Shown here in pieces: positions 1 to 7,283 of a DNA stretch of 23,349 nt; the stretch's first letter is position 1; each line of letters begins with the position of its first letter. Location of the stretch: contig CALKAJ010000015.1 in NCBI GenBank assembly GCA_937983305.1, forward strand, positions 1-23,349. The letters run 5' to 3'. The notes under the pieces were generated by a model. That model worked only from the letters and a program-made list of their open reading frames with translations. It made no database searches and had not been told where the DNA came from. Source of the DNA: an uncultured Ignavibacteriota bacterium (lineage in GTDB: Bacteria > Bacteroidota > Ignavibacteria > Tepidaquicellales > Tepidaquicellaceae). The position numbers and the translations under genes were made by a program.

Positions 1-52
1 CATACGAGATGGTGATTCGTGACTGGAGTTCAGACGTGTGCTCTTCCGATCT
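1..52. other. Illumina i7 adapter (library artefact)
   Basis: The first 52 bases match the TruSeq index-adapter layout: the end of P7 (CATACGAGAT), eight bases that would be the index (GGTGATTC), then the read-2 primer site ending in GCTCTTCCGATCT. This is not genomic. It truncates the first gene and means the contig was built from untrimmed reads. Confidence 0.97.
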
Positions 53-54
53 GA

Positions 55-510
55 CTGAACAGAATGGTTAGAAAAACACAGAACAGAAAAATGTTTGTTA
101 CCGCTGTATTTGCTGTTATAAATACAAAGGAGAACACCTGTACTTTATTTAATGCGGGGCATCTGCCACCCTTTAAGATAGACGGAAAAACAAACGAGAT
201 TTTAAAAATTAAAAGACACGGCGTAACACTCGGAGCGCTTGATTATATTGCCGCTGAAACAGAAGAAAGTGAAGTGAAAATCAGTTTTAACATTAATGAT
301 AAATTGATATTTTATACTGACGGAGTTACGGAGGCAATGAACAGAAGCAAAGAGGAATATGGATTTCACAGGTTAGAAGAATTGCTATATACAATTCCGG
401 ATAAAAGCCCGGAATATATATTAAACAGTATCATATCATCCGTGAATAATTTTTCGGAAGGAATTGAACAACGGGATGATATGACAATAATGGTAATAAG
501 CAGAAATTAA
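55..510 (+). CDS. SpoIIE/RsbU-type PP2C serine phosphatase, C-terminal fragment
   Basis: Only the C-terminal ~150 residues are present; the 5' end is lost at the adapter, and the frame is open back to base 55. The family dephosphorylates serine/threonine on anti-sigma-factor antagonists or similar switch proteins, usually under control of an N-terminal sensor domain. Visible motifs are the family's NAGHLPP (about residues 31-37 from the ATG at 64), the metal-site region LIFYTDGVTEA, and the terminal RDDMTIMVI strand with its conserved acidic pair. The ATG at 64 is probably an internal methionine, because the preceding residues (L-N-R) also fit the family. The gene ends 9 bp before purE on the same strand, so co-transcription is likely. 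The regulatory input domain, and hence the signal, cannot be seen. Confidence 0.85.
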   Translation: MNRMVRKTQNRKMFVTAVFAVINTKENTCTLFNAGHLPPFKIDGKTNEILKIKRHGVTLGALDYIAAETEESEVKISFNINDKLIFYTDGVTEAMNRSKEEYGFHRLEELLYTIPDKSPEYILNSIISSVNNFSEGIEQRDDMTIMVISRN

Positions 511-519
511 AAACATAAA

Positions 520-1014
520 ATGAAAAAAGAGAAAAAACCTTTAGTTGGAATAATAATGGGTTCGGATTCGGACTTACCTGTAATGAAGCAGGCAGGGGAT
601 ATTCTGAATGAATTTGATGTTCCTTTTGAAGTGATGATAACATCCGCTCACAGAACCCCGGAGCTGATGGCAAGCTATTCAAAGTCGGCATATAAGCGCG
701 GAATAAAAGTAATTATCGCAGGAGCCGGAGGCTCGGCACATTTACCCGGAATGAGTGCGGCATATTCTCCGCTGCCGGTAATAGGAGTACCTGTTGAAAG
801 TAAAGCACTTAAGGGACTTGATTCGCTGTTATCTATTGTTCAAATGCCTTATGGAGTTCCTGTTGCAACAGTTGCAATTAATAACGCAAAGAATGCGGGA
901 TTGCTTGCTGTTAGTATATTATCCACATCAGACAAGAAATTACTCGAGAAGATGATTCAATTTAAAAATAAAATAAAAAAAGAATCATTAAATAAGAATA
1001 AAAAATTAAAATAA
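520..1014 (+). CDS. purE: N5-carboxyaminoimidazole ribonucleotide mutase PurE
   Basis: Class I PurE of 164 residues, usual length for the family. It moves the carboxyl group of N5-CAIR to C4 to give CAIR in de novo purine synthesis, as a cytoplasmic octamer. The N-terminus carries the family's GIIMGSDSDLPVM substrate loop (about residues 10-22), followed by the SAHRTP loop with the catalytic histidine (about residues 42-47), GAGGSAHLPGM (about 68-78) and the YGVPVATVAI strand. The last 20 residues are lysine- and asparagine-rich and look like a disordered tail. The start is ATG with no Shine-Dalgarno sequence, as usual in Bacteroidota. It lies 9 bp after the phosphatase fragment and 2 bp before the CpcT-like gene. 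purK is not in the window. Confidence 0.96.
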   Translation: MKKEKKPLVGIIMGSDSDLPVMKQAGDILNEFDVPFEVMITSAHRTPELMASYSKSAYKRGIKVIIAGAGGSAHLPGMSAAYSPLPVIGVPVESKALKGLDSLLSIVQMPYGVPVATVAINNAKNAGLLAVSILSTSDKKLLEKMIQFKNKIKKESLNKNKKLK

Positions 1015-1016
1015 AG

Positions 1017-1634
1017 ATGAAATATTTTTTCTTAATTATTGTATTATTTTTATCAACACTGACTTTTGCACAAAGCAAGGAAAGTAATAGTGATTTAGCA
1101 CTTCTTGTAAGTTATCTTGAAGGAAATTTTAATACACTTGAGCAATCGAAAACAGATTCAAATTATTATCATATAGTATTGCATATTAAATCCATCTGGA
1201 CTTTAAGATCTGACGGAATATGGATGTATGTTGAACAGGCAGTTGGCTGGAAACAGGATAAACCTTACAGGCAAAGAATTTATAAAATTTCTGAATCCGG
1301 AGACAATACATTTCTCAGCGAAGTATATACATTTGAAAATCCTTTAAAATATGCAGGTGCTTGGAAAGATGAAAATCTGATTGCATCTCTTACACCCGAA
1401 ATGCTGAAAAAGCGTGAAGGTTGTACCGTATATATCAAAAAAACCGGAAGCGATACTTTTGAAGGAGAAACGAGAGGAAAAGAATGTCAGAGCGATTTAT
1501 CTGGAGCAAAATATGCTTCTTCAACGGTAACAATAAAACCCGATATGTTTATAAGCTGGGATAGAGGATTTGATGAAAAAGATGAGCAGGTATGGGGAGC
1601 GGAAACAGGGGGATATATCTTTAAGAAGGAATAA
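1017..1634 (+). CDS. Secreted CpcT/CpeT-like protein
   Basis: Protein of 205 residues with a clear Sec signal peptide (about residues 1-19, ending TFAQ). The mature part matches the CpcT/CpeT chromophore lyase family: an N-terminal L-x-G-x-F-x-x-x-x-Q segment, GIWMYVEQA, PYRQRIY, LKKREGC, FEGETRGKECQS, SWDRGFD and a final VWGAETGGYIF. In cyanobacteria this family attaches bilins to phycobiliproteins. Nothing here suggests phycobilisomes, so the ligand is unknown, and an export signal is unexpected for a bilin lyase. The gene starts 2 bp after purE and ends flush against the convergent pyrD stop codon. Family assignment is fairly secure; function is not. Confidence 0.8.
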   Translation: MKYFFLIIVLFLSTLTFAQSKESNSDLALLVSYLEGNFNTLEQSKTDSNYYHIVLHIKSIWTLRSDGIWMYVEQAVGWKQDKPYRQRIYKISESGDNTFLSEVYTFENPLKYAGAWKDENLIASLTPEMLKKREGCTVYIKKTGSDTFEGETRGKECQSDLSGAKYASSTVTIKPDMFISWDRGFDEKDEQVWGAETGGYIFKKE

Positions 1635-2657
1635 TTATTTCAGGATAGATTTCACAATTCCGGGACCTTCGTATATGAAACCTGTATAAACCTGTACGAG
1701 AGAAGCACCGAGGTTAAGTTTATCAGCGAAATCCGTTTTATTAAATACTCCGCCGGAAGCAATGAGATATAGTTTATTGTTATTTTCTTTATTCAGATTA
1801 TTAAGCAGATTTAAAACATAATCAGAGCGCTTTTTAAGAGGAACACCGCTTATGCCGCCTTTTTCATTTTCGCTGCAATTTAAACCTGTTTTATCAATTG
1901 TGGTGTTTGTTGCTATGATACCTGTAAATTTATTTTTATATGCGGAATAATAAAGCACCTTGATTTCGTCATCATTCAAATCGGGGGCAATCTTAAGAAA
2001 TATATTTTTGGGGTTTTGATTTCTCTTTTGTGACTCGGAATAATTTTTTTCGTAAATGGTACCAAGCAAATCTTCAAGATATTGTTCGGATTGAAGTTCT
2101 CTAAGACCTTCAGTATTTGGAGAGGAGATATTTACCGTAAAGTAGTCGGCAGCATCAAACAATATTTCGATACATTTAGTATAATCATCTTTTGCCGATT
2201 CAAGCGGAGTGATTTTATTTTTTCCTATGTTAACTCCTATGATGAAATCTTTGGAAAGAGATTTTTTAATTTTTTCAATTTCTGATTTCATCTCAAGGGC
2301 GCCGCGATTGTTAAAGCCCATACGATTTAGTAGAGCTTTATTTTTAATAAGACGGAATAAACGGGGTTTCTCATTTCCCGGCTGAGGAAGCGGAGTAACG
2401 GTACCAACTTCAATATGAGAAAAGCCGAGAATATCCCAGAATCGGATTGCCTCCGCATCTTTATCCAATCCTGCGGCGAGTCCGAGCGGATTGCGGAAAA
2501 TCAGACCATTAATCTTTACTTCGTTTTTAGATTGAGGGTTGTATAAAAATTTTGCGAGCGGATATAAAAATTTAAATTTCGCCGCGGAATAAATTACAAA
2601 ATCGTGAATTTTTTCGGGATTGAAATAAAAAAATATTTTCCGTGCTATTTTGTACAT
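1635..2657 (-). CDS. pyrD: Dihydroorotate dehydrogenase (quinone), class 2
   Basis: A 340-residue class 2 PyrD that oxidises dihydroorotate to orotate with FMN and passes electrons to membrane quinone, in pyrimidine synthesis. The N-terminal ~45 residues form the aromatic-rich helical extension that class 2 enzymes use for membrane and quinone contact. FMN and substrate motifs follow: GLAAGLDKDAE (59-69), RMGFNN, VNIGKN, and NISSPNTEGLR (176-186) with the serine-type catalytic base typical of class 2, then LKIAPD, NTT, GGISG, ASGG and VQVYTG. Start is ATG. The ATG lies only 11 bp after the tRNA-Pro gene on the same strand, so the two may share a transcript. It converges on the CpcT-like gene with no spacer. 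Confidence 0.96.
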   Translation of the reverse strand: MYKIARKIFFYFNPEKIHDFVIYSAAKFKFLYPLAKFLYNPQSKNEVKINGLIFRNPLGLAAGLDKDAEAIRFWDILGFSHIEVGTVTPLPQPGNEKPRLFRLIKNKALLNRMGFNNRGALEMKSEIEKIKKSLSKDFIIGVNIGKNKITPLESAKDDYTKCIEILFDAADYFTVNISSPNTEGLRELQSEQYLEDLLGTIYEKNYSESQKRNQNPKNIFLKIAPDLNDDEIKVLYYSAYKNKFTGIIATNTTIDKTGLNCSENEKGGISGVPLKKRSDYVLNLLNNLNKENNNKLYLIASGGVFNKTDFADKLNLGASLVQVYTGFIYEGPGIVKSILK

Positions 2658-2668
2658 TTGAAGTGTTG

Positions 2669-2742
2669 TCGGGATGGCAGGATTCGAACCTGCGGCCTCC
2701 TGCTCCCAAAGCAGGCGCGCTAACCAGCTACGCTACACCCCG
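2669..2742 (-). tRNA. tRNA-Pro (anticodon TGG)
   Basis: A full cloverleaf of 74 nt reads on the minus strand. The acceptor arms are CGGGGTG and CATCCCG (one G-T pair), followed by discriminator A. The anticodon stem CCTGC/GCAGG encloses TTTGGGA, which puts TGG at 2706-2708, and the T arm is GCAGG-TTCGAAT-CCTGC. CCA is not encoded. pyrD begins 11 bp downstream. Confidence 0.97.
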
Positions 2743-2760
2743 AAAAGGGGAATTCAGTTC

Positions 2761-2824
2761 AAAAGTTTGTCAAGTTAAAAGTTTATCAAGTTGACTGTTT
2801 GTCAAGTTAAAAGTTTATTAAGTT
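2761..2824. repeat. Four tandem 16-bp repeats (AAAAGTTTRTCAAGTT)
   Basis: Four copies of a 16-bp unit lie head to tail, with consensus AAAAGTTTRTCAAGTT; copies three and four each differ at a few positions. The core AGTTTRTCAAGTT is shared with the array at the ygfK/ygeX junction (about 15693-15753), so this is a dispersed family. It sits just upstream of tRNA-Pro. In minus orientation the third and first copies contain TTGACA, which could act as a -35-like element, but no convincing partner box is visible. The rest of the 2743-2929 gap holds only the hairpin at 2855-2872. Confidence 0.85.
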
Positions 2825-2854
2825 GACTACTACTATAACCTGACTATAAACTAA

Positions 2855-2872
2855 ATGACTCCGAAGAGTCAT
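2855..2872 (-). terminator. Hairpin with UUCG tetraloop, possible terminator
   Basis: A 7-bp perfect stem (ATGACTC/GAGTCAT) encloses a TTCG loop closed by C-G when read on the minus strand, the classic very stable cUUCGg tetraloop. It lies about 57 bp after the stop of the minus-strand hypothetical gene and is followed by an imperfect T-rich stretch (TTTAGTTT). A terminator or 3' stabiliser for that gene is likely. The weak T tract limits confidence. Confidence 0.5.
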
Positions 2873-2929
2873 ATATTTTAAAGAACAGATGCAAGTTACA
2901 TAAATTTTTAATGGTCTTCAATGCTAAAT

Positions 2930-3574
2930 TCAGGCACTTTTTGCGATTTTTCTTTTCATACGCCTGAGCATAATTTTAACACCGTCTTTACATTCGTAAA
3001 TATCCTTCAGCTTATACAGTTTTTTGTTATAAGCATCGGTTTTTTTATTTAATTCATTATTCAAATGAGAAATTGAATCAATAAATGGAATCAGATTTTT
3101 TATCAATAATTTATTATCCGGTTTCTCATACATTGAAATTTTTTTGATATTTTCTGCGATTTCCTTTGAAAGCTCAAGTAGGTTTCTCAACTGTTCTTCT
3201 CTGATTTCAATGCGCTCTGCGGGACATAAAAAATCCATATTTGAATATAACTCTTTTAAACAGTGATTATATCTTACACACAATGAGTTATTAAATCCGC
3301 TTTCTATTTTGTTTTCTTTTACAACTTTGCAAAGCAATTTCATTTTGTAAACAAGTCCGTCGGAACCAAAATACTTCATAAGTCTGTCTTCTTTTTTCTG
3401 CCTGATTTCTGCCCGCATATCGTTAAGCTTATTCATAGTATAGCTGAGAACATTTAATGCAAATTTAAATTCTTTAACTTCCCATAAATCAAGGTCGTAT
3501 CTGCTTTTATCCACTACATCCAGCAATTTTTTCCCTTCGCTAATTTTATCAGTAATAGGGTTGTTATGTTCCAT
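2930..3574 (-). CDS. Hypothetical helical/coiled-coil protein
   Basis: Not recognised. The ATG at 3574 gives 214 residues; an in-frame TTG five codons upstream (3589) is less likely. The sequence is rich in lysine, glutamate, leucine and asparagine with almost no glycine or proline, and is predicted by eye to be nearly all helix with heptad-like stretches, for example residues ~40-70 and ~120-190. No signal peptide or membrane segment is visible, and the C-terminus is strongly basic (RRMKRKIAK). Two scattered cysteines do not form a metal motif. It is a lone minus-strand gene: a hairpin follows it and an AT-rich region with repeated TGTAAGA half-sites precedes it. A role in binding nucleic acid or another protein is possible but unsupported. 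Confidence 0.7.
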   Translation of the reverse strand: MEHNNPITDKISEGKKLLDVVDKSRYDLDLWEVKEFKFALNVLSYTMNKLNDMRAEIRQKKEDRLMKYFGSDGLVYKMKLLCKVVKENKIESGFNNSLCVRYNHCLKELYSNMDFLCPAERIEIREEQLRNLLELSKEIAENIKKISMYEKPDNKLLIKNLIPFIDSISHLNNELNKKTDAYNKKLYKLKDIYECKDGVKIMLRRMKRKIAKSA

Positions 3575-3633
3575 CAATAAATAAATCAATTGTTTTAGTT
3601 GTTACAAAAATACAAACAATAGTTTAACTTTTA

Positions 3634-3675
3634 TGTAAGATAAAAACTGATATTTATGTAAGATTAGTTCTTACA
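3634..3675. promoter_or_regulatory. Three TGTAAGA half-sites, possible operator or marC terminator
   Basis: TGTAAGA occurs at 3634-3640 and 3657-3663 as direct copies 23 bp apart (about two helical turns), and inverted at 3669-3675. The last two form a hairpin with a 5-base loop. This is downstream of the marC-like stop and upstream of the hypothetical gene at 2930-3574. A TATTTTTG box (minus strand, 3605-3612) matches the Bacteroidota TAnnTTTG promoter element. Operator and terminator readings are both possible. Confidence 0.35.
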
Positions 3676-3691
3676 AAATATTTAATTTAAA

Positions 3692-4321
3692 TCAGGCTTT
3701 TTCGAGCACAAGAATAATTCCGTTTATAATCATTTGAACTGCAATTGCAAGTATAAAGAAGCCCATGATTTTATTTAAAATCCCAACTCCGGTTTCTCCC
3801 AGCCATTTAAAAATTGGGTTAGACAAAGATAGGGCAGCAAAACAAACCACAGCAATCAAAAAAATACCTATTACAATACCGCCGTCATCAAGTATAGTAA
3901 AATTCCCGTCAGACAGCCCGATAACCGCACTCATAGAACCGGGACCGCTAAGCAAAGGGAGAGCCATTGGGGAAAAAGAAATATCACGTTTTACTTCGGC
4001 TTCGGATTTTTCTTCTGAAGAAAGTTTCTTTTTAGAAGTGACCATTTCCCAGGCAGTATGCGCAACTATTAAACCGCCGGCAATTTTCAGAACAGGAAGC
4101 GAAATACCAAAAAACTTCAGAAGTAATTCTCCTATGAGAAAAAACACAACAAGAACAATAAAAACGTTTAATGCAGTTTTTCGAGCCATGCATTTTCTGT
4201 ATTCATCGGTTCCTGAAGAAGTGAGCGATGTAAAAACCGGAATCGCACCTACGGGATTAACCAGAGGAAAAAGTGTAACAAAAGCCATTCCAATTGTTGC
4301 AATAAAATTTGTCTCTTGCAT
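3692..4321 (-). CDS. MarC/YhgN-family integral membrane protein
   Basis: A 209-residue membrane protein with about six hydrophobic segments, the normal size and layout for the MarC family (UPF0056). The conserved NPVGAIPVF signature is at residues 22-30, and a second family motif, PLLSGPGSM, begins the second half. The family is widespread, and despite its name its members have not been shown to confer multiple antibiotic resistance; their substrate is unknown. The start ATG at 4321 lies 8 bp downstream of the stop of the aspartic-protease gene, so the two form a small minus-strand operon. A loop rich in lysine and glutamate (about residues 96-112) separates the two three-helix halves. Family assignment is strong; function remains open. 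Confidence 0.9.
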   Translation of the reverse strand: MQETNFIATIGMAFVTLFPLVNPVGAIPVFTSLTSSGTDEYRKCMARKTALNVFIVLVVFFLIGELLLKFFGISLPVLKIAGGLIVAHTAWEMVTSKKKLSSEEKSEAEVKRDISFSPMALPLLSGPGSMSAVIGLSDGNFTILDDGGIVIGIFLIAVVCFAALSLSNPIFKWLGETGVGILNKIMGFFILAIAVQMIINGIILVLEKA

Positions 4322-4329
4322 AATAAAAA

Positions 4330-5634
4330 TTAATTTGAGAGATTAATACTCATATTTGCGAAATTAATTGTTATCTCTTTAAATTGCCATATCATATCCA
4401 ATCCGAGATTTCCAAAAAACATAGTATCTTTTTTCTTCATTGATTCAGAGAGAAGTCTTACGTCTTTGATTTCAATAGGAAGAGTTTCAAAATCGAGATA
4501 TACTTTATCGAGAATATATCCTTTTACTTTTTGAGAGCCGCCTGCACCACCGACCTCAATATCTGTTTCGGAATATTTACCGATAATATTGTTTTTAAAT
4601 TTATCAAAATATTTTTTATACAATAAAGTTTTTTGAGCACCTGTATCAAATGTAAAGGTAAGAGTATCGGAATTTTGAGTAAGCATAAAAACAGGCGTTA
4701 GTCCGTCAAATGCAAGATTATTCAAGCCGGGAGATGTAAGATTTTTATGAAAAATCATTTTTGAATCGTCTCTTGCGATGGTTATTGCACTAAGAAGACG
4801 CATCTGAGGTAAGCCGATTATTCCGTTGATTTTATAAAAGCCGTTTGCAAAAGTAAGAGATTCATCGGGTAAAACAAGAAACGCGGTGTTATAAAACACA
4901 ACATTTCCAATCTTGAGACTATCACAAATTGCAATTTTAGAATTTACTTTTATGTCGGTAATTGTGCCTACTTTGATATCAGTTTCAAACAATTTCATTT
5001 TATGTTTTGCCGCAAGCGAAGAAACTATTACGGGAAGGTTGGCTCCCGTATCAAAAATAAAATTCTGAGAATCCCCGTTAAAATCAACAGGCAGGTTTAT
5101 TAACTTTGCAACATCGAGATAATAATCAATATGTTCATCTTTTAGAATTTTAACTGAGGGCGGACTGAGATTTGTTAAGGATTGTAAAATTTTCAGATAG
5201 TTATCGTTATCCTCAAGTTCCTCATCATCAAATTCGCTTTTTGCCGGGGGAAAGAGTTTTTCGTTATATAGATTAATCGAATTGAAATCGAAGAAATAAT
5301 ATGATGAGTTCAGGGCATAATCATAAGTATATTTAAAAACCTTTGCTTTGAGTGTGGTAGGGAAATCAGATTTAAGAATATCAGATACAAATGTGTTTAC
5401 GTCGTCCATACTTTTTGGAAATTCAAAATTAGCTTTAAGCAGAGAGGAGATGAAAAGTGATTCTTCCTTTGAAAAGCTATTTCCGGAAGGTAAGGAATTA
5501 ATCATATTGCGTAGCTTAAAAAATTCTTTATTTTGTGCAAGGGAATCAAGCTTCATAACATAACTGTTTTGAGCATATACTGCTGTTTGAAATATAGCAA
5601 GGGTAATAGCAACGATGTAAATTATTTTTTTCAT
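4330..5634 (-). CDS. Exported aspartic protease with two retropepsin-like DTG domains
   Basis: A 434-residue protein with a Sec signal peptide (about residues 1-22, cleavage near VYA-Q). After a helical N-terminal region (about 25-160), two halves each carry an aspartic-protease motif in a hydrophobic strand: NFIFDTGAN (about 191-199) and TFTFDTGAQ (about 326-334). Each is followed by glycine-rich strands such as GIIGLPQM and FFGNLGLDM, the flap/ILG-like part of the fold. This resembles the single-chain 'aspartyl protease' (PF13650-type) proteins common in Bacteroidota, in which the two motifs could build one active site. It probably acts in the periplasm or at the cell surface. It precedes the MarC-like gene by 8 bp and is divergent from the GH18 gene. 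Substrate unknown. Confidence 0.85.
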   Translation of the reverse strand: MKKIIYIVAITLAIFQTAVYAQNSYVMKLDSLAQNKEFFKLRNMINSLPSGNSFSKEESLFISSLLKANFEFPKSMDDVNTFVSDILKSDFPTTLKAKVFKYTYDYALNSSYYFFDFNSINLYNEKLFPPAKSEFDDEELEDNDNYLKILQSLTNLSPPSVKILKDEHIDYYLDVAKLINLPVDFNGDSQNFIFDTGANLPVIVSSLAAKHKMKLFETDIKVGTITDIKVNSKIAICDSLKIGNVVFYNTAFLVLPDESLTFANGFYKINGIIGLPQMRLLSAITIARDDSKMIFHKNLTSPGLNNLAFDGLTPVFMLTQNSDTLTFTFDTGAQKTLLYKKYFDKFKNNIIGKYSETDIEVGGAGGSQKVKGYILDKVYLDFETLPIEIKDVRLLSESMKKKDTMFFGNLGLDMIWQFKEITINFANMSINLSN

Positions 5635-5711
5635 AATATTTGATTTTATTAATTTATTTACGAGAAAAGAGACGGGAAGTTTATAACGGATTAATATTTA
5701 AAAAATAAATA

Positions 5712-5719
5712 TAATTTTG
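5712..5719 (+). promoter_or_regulatory. Possible Bacteroidota -7 box for the GH18 gene
   Basis: TAATTTTG matches the TAnnTTTG element exactly and lies 24 bp before the ATG at 5744, in an AT-rich divergent spacer. No clear -33 TTTG is seen at the right distance, so this is tentative. Confidence 0.35.
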
Positions 5720-5743
5720 TATTATAGAGCTTAATATTAAATA

Positions 5744-7276
5744 ATGTTTAAAGCTAATCTCAAAATTACAATATCGTTAAATAAAATCAAGAGTGAAAAT
5801 TTCTCCGGAAAAAAGAAAACCTGCACAGGCTTTTTGTCAGGACTTACCATAGTATCTCTTATCGTTTTATTTTTATTATATCCGTCAAGAACATTTTCGC
5901 AGGAGCATAAGTCAATTCACCAAATTGAACAGGAAAAATATTCTGTTGAAAATTTTGAGAATAATATTAACAGCGGCTCGAATGCAAAGTTTTCAAATTC
6001 AGTATTAAATAAAACTGTTTTCGGATGGAATCCATCGTGGGTAGGAACAGCCTATACGAGTTACAATTACAACCTGCTTTCTCATGTTGCATATTTCAGT
6101 TATGAGGTTGATACTGCAACAGGCGGTTATACAACCATTTATTACTGGAACACAACTAATCTTATTCCTCTTGCTCATTCATATGGAACAAAGGTAGTAC
6201 TAACCGTTACAAACTTTGGAAGTGCAAAAAACTCTGCACTGCTTTCAAGTCCCGCAAAGCGACAAACATTAATAAACACACTGATTTCATTAATACAATA
6301 CCGAAATGCAGACGGAGTCAACATAGATTTTGAAATTGTTCCATATTCGCAAAAGCAGAACCTTGTAAATTTTATGACTGAGTTATCTAATGCATTTCAC
6401 ACTCAAATACCCGGCTCGCATATTTCAATATGCTTGCCTGCTGTTGACTGGAACAACAGTTTTAATGTCCCTGCATTAAATAATGTATGTGATTTGATGC
6501 TTATAATGGGATATGATTATTATTGGTCGGGTGCATCAATAGCAGGACCCTGTGCACCTTTTGAAAGCAACGGTTTTTGGGGAAGTTATTATGTAAAAAA
6601 TTCTATTGCCTATTATCTTAATAATGGAGCTGCGGCATCAAAGCTTGCTCTTGGAGTTCCATATTACGGATACCAATGGCCTACACAGACAGGTGATTTA
6701 AAATCGAATACAACCGGTACCGGAACTGCATATTCATATTCAACAATGAAGAACAATGCCAGTACATACGGAAGAATTTTTGACACATACTCACTCACCC
6801 CCTGGTATAAATATCAAACAACCGGATGGTATCAGGGATGGTATGATGACTCTATATCACTTGGAATAAAATACGGCTATGTCAACGCTCAGAACCTGAA
6901 AGGAATTGGTATCTGGGCATTGAGTTACGACGGTTCGAATACCGAGTTATGGAATACAATTGAATACTATTTTACGACTTCAACTTCGATAAGCGAAGAG
7001 GGCGGAACCATAGATGAATTCAGATTAGAGCAAAATTCCCCAAATCCTTTTAACCCTTCTACTGCAATAAGATTTTCATTACCGGAAAAATCATTTGTAA
7101 CACTGAAGATATATGACATAAACGGAAAAGAAACGAAAACAGTTGTAAGTAAATCTTATACTGCCGGCACACATACCGAAAGTGTTAACCTGGCAGGATA
7201 TTCTTCCGGAATATATTTTTATACTCTTTCAACAAATTCAAGCTCAGAAACAAGAAGAATGATTTATTTGAAATAA
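5744..7276 (+). CDS. Secreted GH18 chitinase-like protein with type IX sorting domain
   Basis: A 510-residue exported protein. A long basic leader precedes a hydrophobic segment (about residues 31-48) with a likely cleavage site near TFSQ. A GH18 (beta/alpha)8 domain spans about 90-410. The catalytic motif is DGVNIDFE (190-197): the proton-donor glutamate (E197) and the aspartate two residues before it are present, and asparagine replaces the first inner aspartate of DxxDxDxE, as in YaaH/SleL-type GH18 enzymes. MGYDYYW (about 255-261) and GIWALSYD (389-396) are further family signatures. Residues ~425-510 form a C-terminal sorting domain (NPFNPST, then IYDINGKE, ending GIYFYTL...MIYLK) typical of type IX secretion in Ignavibacteria and Bacteroidota. 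The likely substrate is chitin-like or peptidoglycan GlcNAc linkages. It converges on mocA with only 7 bp between. Confidence 0.9.
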   Translation: MFKANLKITISLNKIKSENFSGKKKTCTGFLSGLTIVSLIVLFLLYPSRTFSQEHKSIHQIEQEKYSVENFENNINSGSNAKFSNSVLNKTVFGWNPSWVGTAYTSYNYNLLSHVAYFSYEVDTATGGYTTIYYWNTTNLIPLAHSYGTKVVLTVTNFGSAKNSALLSSPAKRQTLINTLISLIQYRNADGVNIDFEIVPYSQKQNLVNFMTELSNAFHTQIPGSHISICLPAVDWNNSFNVPALNNVCDLMLIMGYDYYWSGASIAGPCAPFESNGFWGSYYVKNSIAYYLNNGAAASKLALGVPYYGYQWPTQTGDLKSNTTGTGTAYSYSTMKNNASTYGRIFDTYSLTPWYKYQTTGWYQGWYDDSISLGIKYGYVNAQNLKGIGIWALSYDGSNTELWNTIEYYFTTSTSISEEGGTIDEFRLEQNSPNPFNPSTAIRFSLPEKSFVTLKIYDINGKETKTVVSKSYTAGTHTESVNLAGYSSGIYFYTLSTNSSSETRRMIYLK

Positions 7277-7283
7277 TATTTTA

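Noticed and set aside
431..691. 86-residue minus-strand frame across the phosphatase/purE boundary
   Set aside because: Overlaps two well-supported plus-strand genes and shows no family features.
3765..4346. 193-residue plus-strand open frame opposite the MarC-like gene
   Set aside because: Antisense shadow of a gene with clear family motifs; low-complexity composition and no recognisable domain.
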